This document shows positions 46,138-54,481 of a stretch of 64,000 bases of DNA, in pieces; the first letter of the stretch is position 1; each line of letters starts with the position of its first letter. The stretch is from Mycolicibacterium anyangense. Lineage in GTDB: Bacteria > Actinomycetota > Actinomycetes > Mycobacteriales > Mycobacteriaceae. The notes below the pieces were generated by a model, which was not told the DNA's origin, did not search any database, and worked only from the letters and a program-made list of their open reading frames with translations. The translations under genes were made by a program, and so were the position numbers. The stretch spans positions 4,154,001 through 4,218,000 of the forward strand of contig NZ_AP022620.1 in the NCBI RefSeq assembly GCF_010731855.1, in the 5' to 3' direction.

Positions 46138-47598
46138 TCAGGCCGGCTGGACGGCTGAGTCGAATCTGCGGATCGCGGGTTTGTCGATCTTGCCGACGGC
46201 GTTTTTCGGCAGTGTGTCGAGCACGGTGATCTGCACCGGCCGTTTGTATTTCGCCAGCGATGTGGCCAGGTGCTCACCGACGTGGTGGGGATCCACCTGA
46301 TGTCCGGCGGCAGCCGCGAGATACAACACCGGTACCTCGCCGTAGAGCGGATGAGGCCGGCCGACGACGGCCGCCTCGGCGACCTCGGGTAGCCGGTAGG
46401 CGACGGTCTCGATCTCCTTGGGGTAGATGTTCTCTCCACCCCGGATGATCATGTCCTTGGCCCGGTCGACGAGAACGAGATAGCCGTCCTCGTCGAGGTA
46501 GCCCACGTCACCGGTGTGCAGCCAACCGTCGACGACGGTCTTCGCGGTCTCCTCGGGCCGGTTGAGATAGCCGCGCATCACGGTCGGTCCGGCGATCTGC
46601 ACTTCGCCGATTTCCTTGGCGGGCAGTGTGTTTCCGGCGGAGTCGGCGATCCTGATCTGCTGACCGGGCAGGGGCAGCCCGACGGTGCCGGGCTTGCGCT
46701 TTCCATGCAGCGGGTTCGCCGCGCTCGCACAGGTGGCCTCGGACAACCCGTAGCCCTCCACGATCGGCACGCCGTAGCGCGTCTCGAAACGCTCCAGTAG
46801 TTCCGCGCTGGCAGGCGCTGCGCCGCACACCGCGAAGCGCAGGCTGGTGGTGTCGACGGACGGGTCGTCGGGCAGGCCGAGGAGCATCGTGTAGATGGTC
46901 GGGACGGCGGAGAAGTACGTCGGCCGTGCTTGGCGCACCCGCGCGAAGAACGTGGCCGGGTCGAACCGGCCCGCGATGGTGACGTGGCCACCGGCGATCA
47001 GCGGTGCGAGTGTCCCGACGACGATCCCGTTGACGTGGAACAGAGGCAGGATCAGCAGGCTGCTGTCGGCGGAGGTCAGGTCATCGGCTTCGATCACCGA
47101 CCGGCACATCGCATTGAGGTTCGCGTGATCGAGCATGACGCCCTTCGGGCGGCCCGTCGTTCCGCTGGTGTAGATCACCAGCGCCAGACTCTGCTCGGTG
47201 GCGGGGGCTATCGGGACGGGGCCACGGCTGCCGCGCAGCTCCGACGGCGTCACCAGCGCTGCGCCCACCCCGGCCGGCGAGGTCTGCGCGACCAGGACTT
47301 TGGCGTCGGCATCGGTGACCTGGTAGGCCACTTCGTCTGCTGAGAGCCCCGGATTGAGCGGGGTCACCGCTGCGCCCAGTCGCCAGGCCGCAAACAGCGT
47401 CACGACGAGCTCGACCCGATTGGCCAGCATCACCGCGACGACATCCCCGGGGGCGACCCCGCTGGCGTGCAGCACTCCTGCGGCGGCCGCAACGGCGTCG
47501 AAGAACTCGGCGTTGTTCAGGACCGATTCGTCGTCGGCCAGGCACGGTGCCGTTGGTGCTGACTGGGCCCGGCGGTCCGGCAGGGAGTGAAGATGCAT
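46138..47598 (-). CDS. Acyl-CoA synthetase / AMP-dependent ligase
   Basis: A 486-residue ANL-superfamily enzyme. It has the P-loop YTSGTTGRPKG (about 148-158), GYGLSE, the TGD motif (WLHTGDVG) and the C-terminal catalytic lysine in LPKNAVGKIDKP. It activates a carboxylic acid as acyl-AMP and transfers it to CoA, possibly an aromatic or fatty acid. ATG 47598 is chosen; the longer frame overlaps the promoter region. It is first gene of the run to 41.6 kb and divergent from pucR. Confidence 0.87.
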   Translation of the reverse strand: MHLHSLPDRRAQSAPTAPCLADDESVLNNAEFFDAVAAAAGVLHASGVAPGDVVAVMLANRVELVVTLFAAWRLGAAVTPLNPGLSADEVAYQVTDADAKVLVAQTSPAGVGAALVTPSELRGSRGPVPIAPATEQSLALVIYTSGTTGRPKGVMLDHANLNAMCRSVIEADDLTSADSSLLILPLFHVNGIVVGTLAPLIAGGHVTIAGRFDPATFFARVRQARPTYFSAVPTIYTMLLGLPDDPSVDTTSLRFAVCGAAPASAELLERFETRYGVPIVEGYGLSEATCASAANPLHGKRKPGTVGLPLPGQQIRIADSAGNTLPAKEIGEVQIAGPTVMRGYLNRPEETAKTVVDGWLHTGDVGYLDEDGYLVLVDRAKDMIIRGGENIYPKEIETVAYRLPEVAEAAVVGRPHPLYGEVPVLYLAAAAGHQVDPHHVGEHLATSLAKYKRPVQITVLDTLPKNAVGKIDKPAIRRFDSAVQPA

Positions 47599-47666
47599 GG
47601 TCACACAGACTACGAACCTGTGATGGCGCCCACACCGTTCCGGGCCGACGAAGAACGGGCCCTGAC

Positions 47667-47683
47667 TTGTATCGAGAATACAA
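47667..47683. promoter_or_regulatory. TTGTAT-n5-ATACAA palindrome between acyl-CoA ligase and pucR
   Basis: Perfect 6-bp arms with spacer CGAGA lie in the 130-bp divergent promoter region, 45 nt before pucR and 68 nt before the ligase start. It is a likely operator for the PucR protein or another dimeric regulator. Confidence 0.55.
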
Positions 47684-47715
47684 AAGGACACCGAGCTGCG
47701 CCCCTATCCCGGGTC

Positions 47716-47721
47716 TATCCT
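47716..47721 (+). promoter_or_regulatory. -10 element TATCCT, probable leaderless promoter of pucR
   Basis: TATCCT lies 7 nt before the pucR ATG at 47729, so transcription probably starts at the first codon. Confidence 0.5.
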
Positions 47722-47728
47722 GAGCCGC

Positions 47729-49000
47729 ATGGTGGATTCCGGATACAACGGGGACGTTACGACCACCGTCGCGCTCGTCGTCGACCGGCTCCTGGAGAAC
47801 CTCGCCGAGCCCGTCGGGCTGATCCAGCGCCGGATTATCACCGACATCGGGGAGTTGCGCACCGACCCGCAGTTGCTCGAGCTGCTGCGCTCCAGTGTCG
47901 CCGGCAACGTCGAGACGGTGCTGACCGTGATCCGCTACGGAATCGACATCGAACGCGTCGAACCGCCGACGGCGGCACTCGAGTACGCCCGGCGGGTGGC
48001 GCAGCACGGAATTGCCGTAAGTGCCCTGGTGCGCGCCTATCGGCTGGGGCAGCAGGAGATGCTGGCGCGAGTCCTCAAAGAGATTCGCGACATCGACCTC
48101 GAACAGGACCTCGGCCTGCTGGTCTACGACGCGATCTCCACCACGTCGTTCGAATACATCGACTGGATCTCCCAGCAGGTGACCGACACCTACGAGACGG
48201 AACGTGAGCGCTGGCTGGAACACCGCAACAGCGTTCGTGCCGTGCGGATTCGGGAGTTGCTCGACAACGACGACGACATCGATCTCGACAGTGCCGAGCG
48301 CGCCCTGGGCTATCCGCTGCGCGGTATGCATCTGGCCTTGATCGGGTGGACCGACGAGGGCGGCCTCGCCGGAGATGAGCTACTGCGCTTGGAGCGCTTC
48401 ACCCGCGCGGCGGCCGAGGCGTTGCACCTGCACGGAACCCCGCTGTTCATGGCCGAAGACAGAGTCAGCGCGTGGGCTTGGCTGCCGATCCACCCGGGCC
48501 TGTCCGACCCCGTCGGTGCGGTCCGCGCTCTCGCCGAAAATACTTATCCCGCAATACACCTTGCGCTGGGTACCGTCGACGGTGGATTGGCCGGCTTCCG
48601 CAGGTCGCACCATCGGGCGTGCGATGCCCGCCGGGTCGCCGCCGCGGCGCCGTCCTCGCCACGCATCACCACCGCCGGCGATCCGGGTGTTGCCGTCGCG
48701 GCTCTGCTGAGCGAGAACATCGCCAACACCAGTCGATGGGTGCATGACACTCTGGGCCCGTTGGCGGCTGACACCGAATCCGATGCACGCCTGCGGGAAA
48801 CATTGCAGGTCTTCCTGCAGCGCGGTTCGAGCTACACGGCCGCCGCTGAACAGCTCATGTTGCACCCCAACTCGGTGCGCTACCGCGTGGCCAAGGCGGT
48901 CGAACGCAGGGGGCGACCCATCGTCGATGACCGCATCGACGTCGAGCTCGCCCTGCTGGCGTGCCGCCATTTCCAGCAGGCCGTCTTGAGCACCGGCTAG
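47729..49000 (+). CDS. PucR family transcriptional regulator (CdaR-type, C-terminal HTH)
   Basis: A 423-residue regulator. The N-terminal sensor-like helical region (RLLENLAEPVGLIQRRI) is followed by a central GGDEF-like CdaR domain. The C-terminal PucR helix-turn-helix spans about 355-415 (FLQRGSSYTAAAEQLMLHPNSVRYRVAKA). Such proteins usually activate adjacent catabolic or biosynthetic operons. It faces the acyl-CoA ligase / DUF3556 / CrtI-like / SDR operon, the likely target. Confidence 0.86.
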   Translation: MVDSGYNGDVTTTVALVVDRLLENLAEPVGLIQRRIITDIGELRTDPQLLELLRSSVAGNVETVLTVIRYGIDIERVEPPTAALEYARRVAQHGIAVSALVRAYRLGQQEMLARVLKEIRDIDLEQDLGLLVYDAISTTSFEYIDWISQQVTDTYETERERWLEHRNSVRAVRIRELLDNDDDIDLDSAERALGYPLRGMHLALIGWTDEGGLAGDELLRLERFTRAAAEALHLHGTPLFMAEDRVSAWAWLPIHPGLSDPVGAVRALAENTYPAIHLALGTVDGGLAGFRRSHHRACDARRVAAAAPSSPRITTAGDPGVAVAALLSENIANTSRWVHDTLGPLAADTESDARLRETLQVFLQRGSSYTAAAEQLMLHPNSVRYRVAKAVERRGRPIVDDRIDVELALLACRHFQQAVLSTG

Positions 49001-49008
49001 CCAGGTGC

Positions 49009-49032
49009 CATGGGAAGGCCGCATTCCCCATG
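49009..49032. terminator. Possible hairpin downstream of pucR
   Basis: CATGGGAA and TTCCCCATG arms, with one bulged base, flank a GC-rich loop just after the pucR stop. No T-run follows, so this is a weak terminator candidate. Confidence 0.3.
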
Positions 49033-49124
49033 CCTGCGGGGAAGAGCGTGAAGCCGCCGGGTAGGCAGCCTGGTCGGGTTAGGCTTCCGCGAGGACGTAC
49101 GACTGGTGAAGGTGGTTTTTTCGG

Positions 49125-50549
49125 ATGAGCCAAACGACAGACGCGGCTACGGCGTTTCCTGCCCACGATCCCGCCGGCTGGCGACAGCTTCCCACTTCCT
49201 ACACCCCGCTCGACCCGGCCCGGGTTTCGGCGCTGATGGCCAAGGAGTGGGAGCGCTATACCGCCACGACCACGGGCTCGGCCGACCACGCGGCCCGCTC
49301 CAGCAAGACCCTGCCGCTGGGTGTGACCAGCAGCTTCCAGTACTGGGATCCCTACCCGATGGGCGTCAAATCCGCGCGCGGCGCCTACGTCACCGACTGT
49401 GACGACCGCCAGGTCCTGGACTTGTCGATGGGGTTCGGCGCCATGCTCGTCGGCCACCTCAACCCCACGGTGGTCGCCAAGGTCAAGGAAAGCCTGGACG
49501 ACATCGGCACGCTGTTCGTGACGCCGTCACCGGTCTCGACCGATGTCGCCGAGAAGTTCAAGCAGCGTTTCGGTCTGGACATGTTGCGGTTCACCAACTC
49601 CGGCACCGAGTCGACGATGTATGCGGTCCGTACGGCGCGGGCCTACACCGGCCGCAAGGCGATCATCAAGATCGAGGGCGGCTACCACGGCGGCTACGAC
49701 GGGCTGTCGGTGTCGGTCAAGCCCGATCTGGCCGACATCGGTCCCGCGGACAACCCGATTCCGCAGGTGCCGTTCGACGTCGAGCCAGGCGTGGTGCACA
49801 CGGTGGCCTACAACGACCTCGGCCAGATGGAACGGGCGCTGGCCGCCCATGGCAAGGACGTCGCCTGCGTCGTGATGGAGCCGGTGATCGAGAACCTCGG
49901 CATCGTGTTGCCCGATGCCGGGTACCTCGCCGGTGTCCGTGCTCTGTGCGATGCCCACCATGTGCTGCTGATCTTCGACGAGGTCAAGACCGGCCTGACT
50001 GCCGGCGCCAGCGGTGCGGCTTCGCGGCTGGGCGTCAAGCCGGACCTGATCACGCTGGCCAAGTCGATCGGTGGCGGCCTGCCGCTGGCGGCCTTCGGCG
50101 GCACGGCCGAAGTCATGCAGGTCGTCGTCGACAACCGGATGGCCCACTTCGGCACCTACAACGGCAACCCGTTATGTATGGCCGCGGCCGCCGCGGTCGA
50201 CGAGATCGCCACCCCGCAGGCGCTGGCGTCGGCCGAGCAGGTCAACGACAACGCGATGGAGGCGATGGACGCCATCATCCGCGAATACGAGTTGCCAGCT
50301 CACACAGTCGGTTTCGGTGTCAAGGGCGCCATCACCTGGTCGCCGACCCCGATCCGCAATTACCGCGACTACAAGCTGAGCACCGACTTCGAGGTCGCCG
50401 AGCTGGGCTGGCTGTGGGGCATCAACCGTGGTGTGCTGACCCCGCCGGGGATGGACGATCAGTGGCTGGTGTCGTTGGCGCACACCGATGCTGACATGGG
50501 CAAGTGGGTGGACGCCTTCGGCGAACTGGCCAAGGCACTGCGCGCCTAA
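49125..50549 (+). CDS. Class III aminotransferase (glutamate-1-semialdehyde-aminotransferase-like)
   Basis: A 474-residue PLP enzyme. It has the phosphate cup NSGTEST, IFDEVKTGLTAG and a Schiff-base lysine in TLAKSIGGGLPLAAFGG (about residue 311). The EGGYHGGYDG block resembles the glutamate-1-semialdehyde branch. It is unlikely to be HemL itself, given the extended N-terminus and lack of heme genes nearby, so an omega- or beta-amino acid aminotransferase is more likely. The 123-bp gap after pucR suggests its own promoter. It converges with the next gene, overlapping by 4 nt. Confidence 0.87.
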   Translation: MSQTTDAATAFPAHDPAGWRQLPTSYTPLDPARVSALMAKEWERYTATTTGSADHAARSSKTLPLGVTSSFQYWDPYPMGVKSARGAYVTDCDDRQVLDLSMGFGAMLVGHLNPTVVAKVKESLDDIGTLFVTPSPVSTDVAEKFKQRFGLDMLRFTNSGTESTMYAVRTARAYTGRKAIIKIEGGYHGGYDGLSVSVKPDLADIGPADNPIPQVPFDVEPGVVHTVAYNDLGQMERALAAHGKDVACVVMEPVIENLGIVLPDAGYLAGVRALCDAHHVLLIFDEVKTGLTAGASGAASRLGVKPDLITLAKSIGGGLPLAAFGGTAEVMQVVVDNRMAHFGTYNGNPLCMAAAAAVDEIATPQALASAEQVNDNAMEAMDAIIREYELPAHTVGFGVKGAITWSPTPIRNYRDYKLSTDFEVAELGWLWGINRGVLTPPGMDDQWLVSLAHTDADMGKWVDAFGELAKALRA

Positions 50550-51091
50550 CGCTTCGGTACGTAGCACAACGCCACCGCGCCCGACGCGTACTCGAAGCGG
50601 TCGACGAGCTCGAGGTCCAGGGGCTGGGCCAGCCCGGCGAACAACGCTGGTCCGCGACCCCAGAACCGAGGATGCACGATGATCTCGTATTCATCGATCA
50701 ACCCCATCTCCGCCAACGTCAGCGGCAGCAGCACTCCGCCGACGTAGAGCCCCTCACCCGGTTGGGATTTAAGCTCGCGCACCGCCTCACCCAGATCACC
50801 CTCGACGAGTTCGGCGTTCCAGTCGACCTGATCCAGTGTCGAGGAGACGACATATTTTCTGGCCGCGTCGATCGTGTTGGCGAATGGCAACGTCCAGTCC
50901 GGCATCGGGGACTGCAGCGGTAACCGCCAGGCCGCTTCCATCATCTGGTAGGTCACCCGGCCGAACAGAAGTGCGTCGGCGCGGCGCAGATGCTCGGCGG
51001 CGCGCCGGTGGATTTCCTCGTCCGCGATGCCGGCTCGGTGGTCGCAACACCCGTCCAGCGTGACGTTGATGGAATACCGCAGTGGACGCAT
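50546..51091 (-). CDS. Dihydrofolate reductase / RibD C-terminal-like reductase
   Basis: A 181-residue protein of the RibD_C/DHFR-like fold. It has the N-terminal strand LRYSINVTLDG, the segment LLFGRVTYQMM and the NADPH-site glycine pair GGVLLPLTLAEMGLIDEYEI. Actinobacteria carry several such stand-alone paralogues of unknown substrate; true riboflavin or folate roles are doubtful. ATG 51091 has a perfect AGGAGG. It is divergent from the small secreted protein gene. Confidence 0.86.
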   Translation of the reverse strand: MRPLRYSINVTLDGCCDHRAGIADEEIHRRAAEHLRRADALLFGRVTYQMMEAAWRLPLQSPMPDWTLPFANTIDAARKYVVSSTLDQVDWNAELVEGDLGEAVRELKSQPGEGLYVGGVLLPLTLAEMGLIDEYEIIVHPRFWGRGPALFAGLAQPLDLELVDRFEYASGAVALCYVPKR

Positions 51092-51189
51092 GGGGACCTC
51101 CTGGCGCCGAAGTAGTTCCGTTCACATGCAGACTGCCCACAACGGCGGAAGTCATCACCAAACGCTGTAACGGGCGTCAATTTGTCCGC

Positions 51190-51195
51190 GATAAT
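51190..51195 (+). promoter_or_regulatory. -10 element GATAAT, probable leaderless promoter
   Basis: GATAAT ends exactly 6 nt before ATG 51202. Confidence 0.5.
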
Positions 51196-51201
51196 CGCGG
51201 C

Positions 51202-51537
51202 ATGTCGAAGAGAACTGCAACGATCCTGTTGAGCCTGGCTGCCCTCTCGGCAGTGCCCGCGGCCATTACCCCGACTGCCCAAGCCGACGTGTGCGGCGAC
51301 GTCGGCGGCCGGCATGTCACCGTCGGCGGCTGCACCCCGGGCATCGCCGGTGACGCCGTGGCCGGCGCGGTGGCCGTCGGAACGGCTGACGCAGTCGCGG
51401 GGGACTGGGTTCGCTACGGATTCCCCGAAACCTATGCCTACTCACTGGTCCCGGCATTCCCCGGCGAGCAGCCCTGCATCTCGCCGACCGGCCTGCCGTA
51501 CTACACCCCCGGTACCGAGCCCTGTTACGCGCCCTAG
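51202..51537 (+). CDS. Small secreted cysteine-containing protein
   Basis: A 111-residue protein with a Sec signal peptide (KRTATILLSLAALSAVPAAITPTAQA, cleavage near residue 28). The mature part of about 83 residues has four cysteines that could pair as two disulfides, with Gly/Pro/Tyr-rich ends. I do not recognise the family; it looks like one of the many mycobacterial small exported proteins. The 3' end overlaps the stop of the convergent binding-protein gene by 4 nt. Confidence 0.75.
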   Translation: MSKRTATILLSLAALSAVPAAITPTAQADVCGDVGGRHVTVGGCTPGIAGDAVAGAVAVGTADAVAGDWVRYGFPETYAYSLVPAFPGEQPCISPTGLPYYTPGTEPCYAP

Positions 51538-52463
51538 TTGATCGCCCCGTTGATGACGGGCTTGGCGATGGCGCCTTCCTCGAGACCCCAGTTCGACACG
51601 ATGGTCTTGTAGTCGCCGCTGGCGATCAGGTGCTCCAGCGCCTTCTGCAGTGACTGCGCCAGCGGTGAGCCCTTCTTCACGGGCCAGCCGTAGGGGGCCG
51701 AGTCGAACACCGGGCCGGCTGACTCCAACTTGCCCTTGCTCTGCTTGATCGCCCACGCGGTGACCGGGGAGTCCGCCGACATGGCGTCGGCTTGCCCGAG
51801 CACGACGGCGTTGGTGACGGCGTCTTGGCCGTCGAAGGTGAGGATCTGGATCTCGGGCTTACCGGCGGCGACGCACGCCTTGCTCTTGGCCGGCAGCTCG
51901 TCGGTCACCTGGGTGCTGGCCGCCATCGCCGACACCTTCTTGCCGCAGGCGTTGTTCGGGTCGATGCCCGCACCGGCCTTCTGCGCCCACTGGCTACCTG
52001 CCGAGAAGTAGGTGACGAAGTCCACCTGCTGCTCGCGTTCCTTGGTGTCGGTGAACGACGACATGCCGACGTCGAAGGTGCCGCCCTCGATGGACGGGAT
52101 GATCTTGGCGAAGTCGGATTCGCGGTAGTCGGGGGTCAGACCGAGGACCCCGGCGACAGCGTTGATCAGATCCACGTCGAAGCCGACGATCTTGCCGTCG
52201 GAGTCCTTGAACTCGTTCGGGGTGTAGGGGATGGTCACGCCGACGACGAGCTTGCCGGACTTCCGGATGTTCTCGGGCACGGTCGCGGCGATGTCCTCGA
52301 CCTTCTGCGGTGCGACGGTGGTGGTCGAGTTGGTCGGTCCGGCCGAGGTGCCCGACGTCGACTCGGGGCTCTTGGAGCAGCCCGACAACGCCAGGCTTGC
52401 GGCGACGGCGACGACTGCTGCGGTCTGCCACCAGCGCTGCCCGTTGTTTTGTCCTGTGAACAC
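51534..52463 (-). CDS. Amino-acid-type solute-binding lipoprotein (SBP family 3)
   Basis: A 309-residue lipoprotein. The signal peptide ends in LALSGC. The family-3 fold has LVVGVTIPYTPNEF, GFDVDLINAVAGVLGL and a C-terminal LIASGDYKTIVSNWGL. It probably binds a polar amino acid such as glutamine or an arginine relative. No permease or ATPase genes are adjacent, so it must work with a transporter encoded elsewhere. GTG 52463 follows GAGAGGG. Confidence 0.86.
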   Translation of the reverse strand: MFTGQNNGQRWWQTAAVVAVAASLALSGCSKSPESTSGTSAGPTNSTTTVAPQKVEDIAATVPENIRKSGKLVVGVTIPYTPNEFKDSDGKIVGFDVDLINAVAGVLGLTPDYRESDFAKIIPSIEGGTFDVGMSSFTDTKEREQQVDFVTYFSAGSQWAQKAGAGIDPNNACGKKVSAMAASTQVTDELPAKSKACVAAGKPEIQILTFDGQDAVTNAVVLGQADAMSADSPVTAWAIKQSKGKLESAGPVFDSAPYGWPVKKGSPLAQSLQKALEHLIASGDYKTIVSNWGLEEGAIAKPVINGAIN

Positions 52464-52551
52464 GCCGACCCTCTCGCTACCTCGTCCGCCGCATTGTTTG
52501 CGGGCGCGTAAAGAAACTACAGGCTGACCATGTGGCGTGAGGTCATCCCGA

Positions 52552-53472
52552 TCACGCTGAGGGAAAGTCGCCGATCGTCGTCCCGATCGTCGTCGCCATC
52601 GCCGCGATATCGGCCGGCCGTACCCGGCAGCAGCCGCCGACGATCCGAGCTCCGGCAGCCACCCAGGAGGCCGCCTGTGCCGTGTCGAGGCCAGGGTTGC
52701 CGATCCACACCCGGTTCTCCCCGTCCCAGACCTCACCGCTGTTGGGGTAGACGATCACCGGCTTACCGGTCACTCGGTGAGCGGTGGTGACCGCGCCCAG
52801 GACGTCGGCGGGTGCACAGCAGTTGACCCCGACCGCGACGATCTCGGGCACCCCGGCGGCGACGGCGAATGCCTCGTCCAAAGGCTGTCCGGCGCGGGTC
52901 CGGTCACCGTCGATGGTGTAGCTCAGCCACGCCGGCGCCTGGTACTCGTGCACCAACCCGACCACTGCCTGGGCTTCGTCGCTGTCGGGGATGGTCTCCA
53001 GCGCCAGGACGTCGGGCGCCGCGGCGAGCAGGACCTCCAGCCGCGGCCGGTGCCAATCGGTCAGCTCGGCAACGGTCAGCCCGTAACGCCCGACGTACTC
53101 TTCGCCGTGGGCGAGCATCGCCCCGTACGGTCCGACCGACGCCGCCACCCACCCCGAGGGTGCGGCCGCGTCGCGTGCGGAGGCGGCCAACTCGATGCTG
53201 CTGCGCATCAGACGCTCGGCCTGCGCCCGGTCGATTCCCTGCCGGGCGAAACCCTCGAAGGACGCCTGGTAGCTGGCCGTGGTCGCGAACTGGGCCCCGG
53301 CGCGAAAGAACGACTCATGGACCGCGACGATCTCGTCGGGCGCTTCGGCGAGCAGCCGCGCCGACCACAGATCGTCGGACAGGTCGTGGCCGCGGGCGTC
53401 GAGTTCGGTGGCCAGACCGCCGTCGGCGATGAGCACACCGTCGGCCGGCACGGTGAAACCCGAAGTAGTCAT
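52552..53472 (-). CDS. mmuM: Homocysteine S-methyltransferase (MmuM type)
   Basis: A 306-residue TIM-barrel methyltransferase. The zinc-binding cysteines are in GVNCCAP (about 229-233) and GGCCRV (about 287-290). The length fits MmuM, which uses S-methylmethionine or S-adenosylmethionine to methylate homocysteine; vitamin-B12-dependent MetH is far longer. ATG 53472 is 6 nt from a TACAGT -10 box on the minus strand, so the message is probably leaderless. The longer frame to 53706 overlaps the universal stress protein gene and is rejected. Confidence 0.84.
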   Translation of the reverse strand: MTTSGFTVPADGVLIADGGLATELDARGHDLSDDLWSARLLAEAPDEIVAVHESFFRAGAQFATTASYQASFEGFARQGIDRAQAERLMRSSIELAASARDAAAPSGWVAASVGPYGAMLAHGEEYVGRYGLTVAELTDWHRPRLEVLLAAAPDVLALETIPDSDEAQAVVGLVHEYQAPAWLSYTIDGDRTRAGQPLDEAFAVAAGVPEIVAVGVNCCAPADVLGAVTTAHRVTGKPVIVYPNSGEVWDGENRVWIGNPGLDTAQAASWVAAGARIVGGCCRVRPADIAAMATTIGTTIGDFPSA

Positions 53473-53478
53473 CGCCAC

Positions 53479-53484
53479 ACTGTA
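53479..53484 (-). promoter_or_regulatory. -10 element TACAGT, probable leaderless promoter of mmuM
   Basis: TACAGT on the minus strand ends 6 nt before ATG 53472. Confidence 0.45.
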
Positions 53485-53504
53485 GGCGCGGCCGACGGCC
53501 GCAA

Positions 53505-53510
53505 TAGTCT
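53505..53510 (+). promoter_or_regulatory. -10 element TAGTCT, probable leaderless promoter
   Basis: TAGTCT ends 6 nt before ATG 53517 of the universal stress protein gene. Confidence 0.45.
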
Positions 53511-53516
53511 CGACGG

Positions 53517-54368
53517 ATGACCACCGAGCCCAACTCACGGCCCGTCGCCGTCGGAATAGACGGCTCCGACACCGCCCTGGGCGCCGCACAGTGGGCCGCG
53601 GAGTTCGCCGTCGCGCGCGGCCTCGCGCTCGAACTGGTGCACGCGACGTCGCGGCTGGACGTGAGCTCCGGCCGTACCAACGGTGAACAGGCCCTGTCCG
53701 ACGCAACAGCGGCCGTCCGTGCCACGCATCCCGATCTGGAGGTCCGCACCACCGCGATCAGGGGAGCGGTGGCCTCGGCGCTGGCAGACAGCTCGGAATC
53801 GTCCCGTTTGCTTGCCGTCGGCTCGGGTTCCTCTGACCCGCCGATACTCGGCGGACACGTCGTACGGATCACCCATCGGGCGCAGTGTCCGGTGCTGGTC
53901 TGGCGAGCTCCGGTCGCCAAGCGGACCGGTAAGCCACTGCCCGTCGTCGTCGGCGTCGATGACTCGGACGCCTCGAGCCGTGCCCTGGCCGAGGCATTCG
54001 ACATCGCCCGCACCCTGCACGCCCAACTGACGTTGGCGCACATGTGGGAACTCGACGCGGCGGTGGGGATGGGTGATCTCGGCGGCGAGGGAAACATGGA
54101 CTGGCCGCTGCTGCAGGTCCTGGAAAGCCAACAGCGCCAGCGGGTCGACGACATGGTGGAACCGTTGCTCCGGCAGCACCCGAATGCCCATGTGACCACG
54201 CTTTTCCAGGACACCAGCCCCGCCAAGGGCCTCAATGAACTGTCTCGGGAAGCGCAGTTGGTGGTCGTCGGCAGCCACGGCCGCGGCCGATGGGCCGACA
54301 CCATCCTGGGATCGGTCAGCCAGAACCTCGTTCACCACGCCGACTGTCCGGTACTCGTAGTCCGGTAA
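53517..54368 (+). CDS. Tandem-domain universal stress protein
   Basis: A 283-residue protein with two Usp domains, about 1-140 and 141-283. The second has the ATP-binding pattern G-2x-G-9x-G-S (VVGSHGRGRWADTILGSVS). In the first, the corresponding region (GSGSSDPPILGGHVVRI) is less typical. Two-domain Usp proteins in mycobacteria often respond to hypoxia or nitric oxide. It is divergent from mmuM across 44 bp. Confidence 0.88.
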   Translation: MTTEPNSRPVAVGIDGSDTALGAAQWAAEFAVARGLALELVHATSRLDVSSGRTNGEQALSDATAAVRATHPDLEVRTTAIRGAVASALADSSESSRLLAVGSGSSDPPILGGHVVRITHRAQCPVLVWRAPVAKRTGKPLPVVVGVDDSDASSRALAEAFDIARTLHAQLTLAHMWELDAAVGMGDLGGEGNMDWPLLQVLESQQRQRVDDMVEPLLRQHPNAHVTTLFQDTSPAKGLNELSREAQLVVVGSHGRGRWADTILGSVSQNLVHHADCPVLVVR

Positions 54369-54481
54369 TCGCCTGCGGTTGGACAACATCCACAGCGTTT
54401 CGTAACCTTGCCGAGACCTGAGGCACGTGAGCCGGCAGTACGACGTCCACGACGTCGACGGCAGTCAGGGGATGCGCAGTC

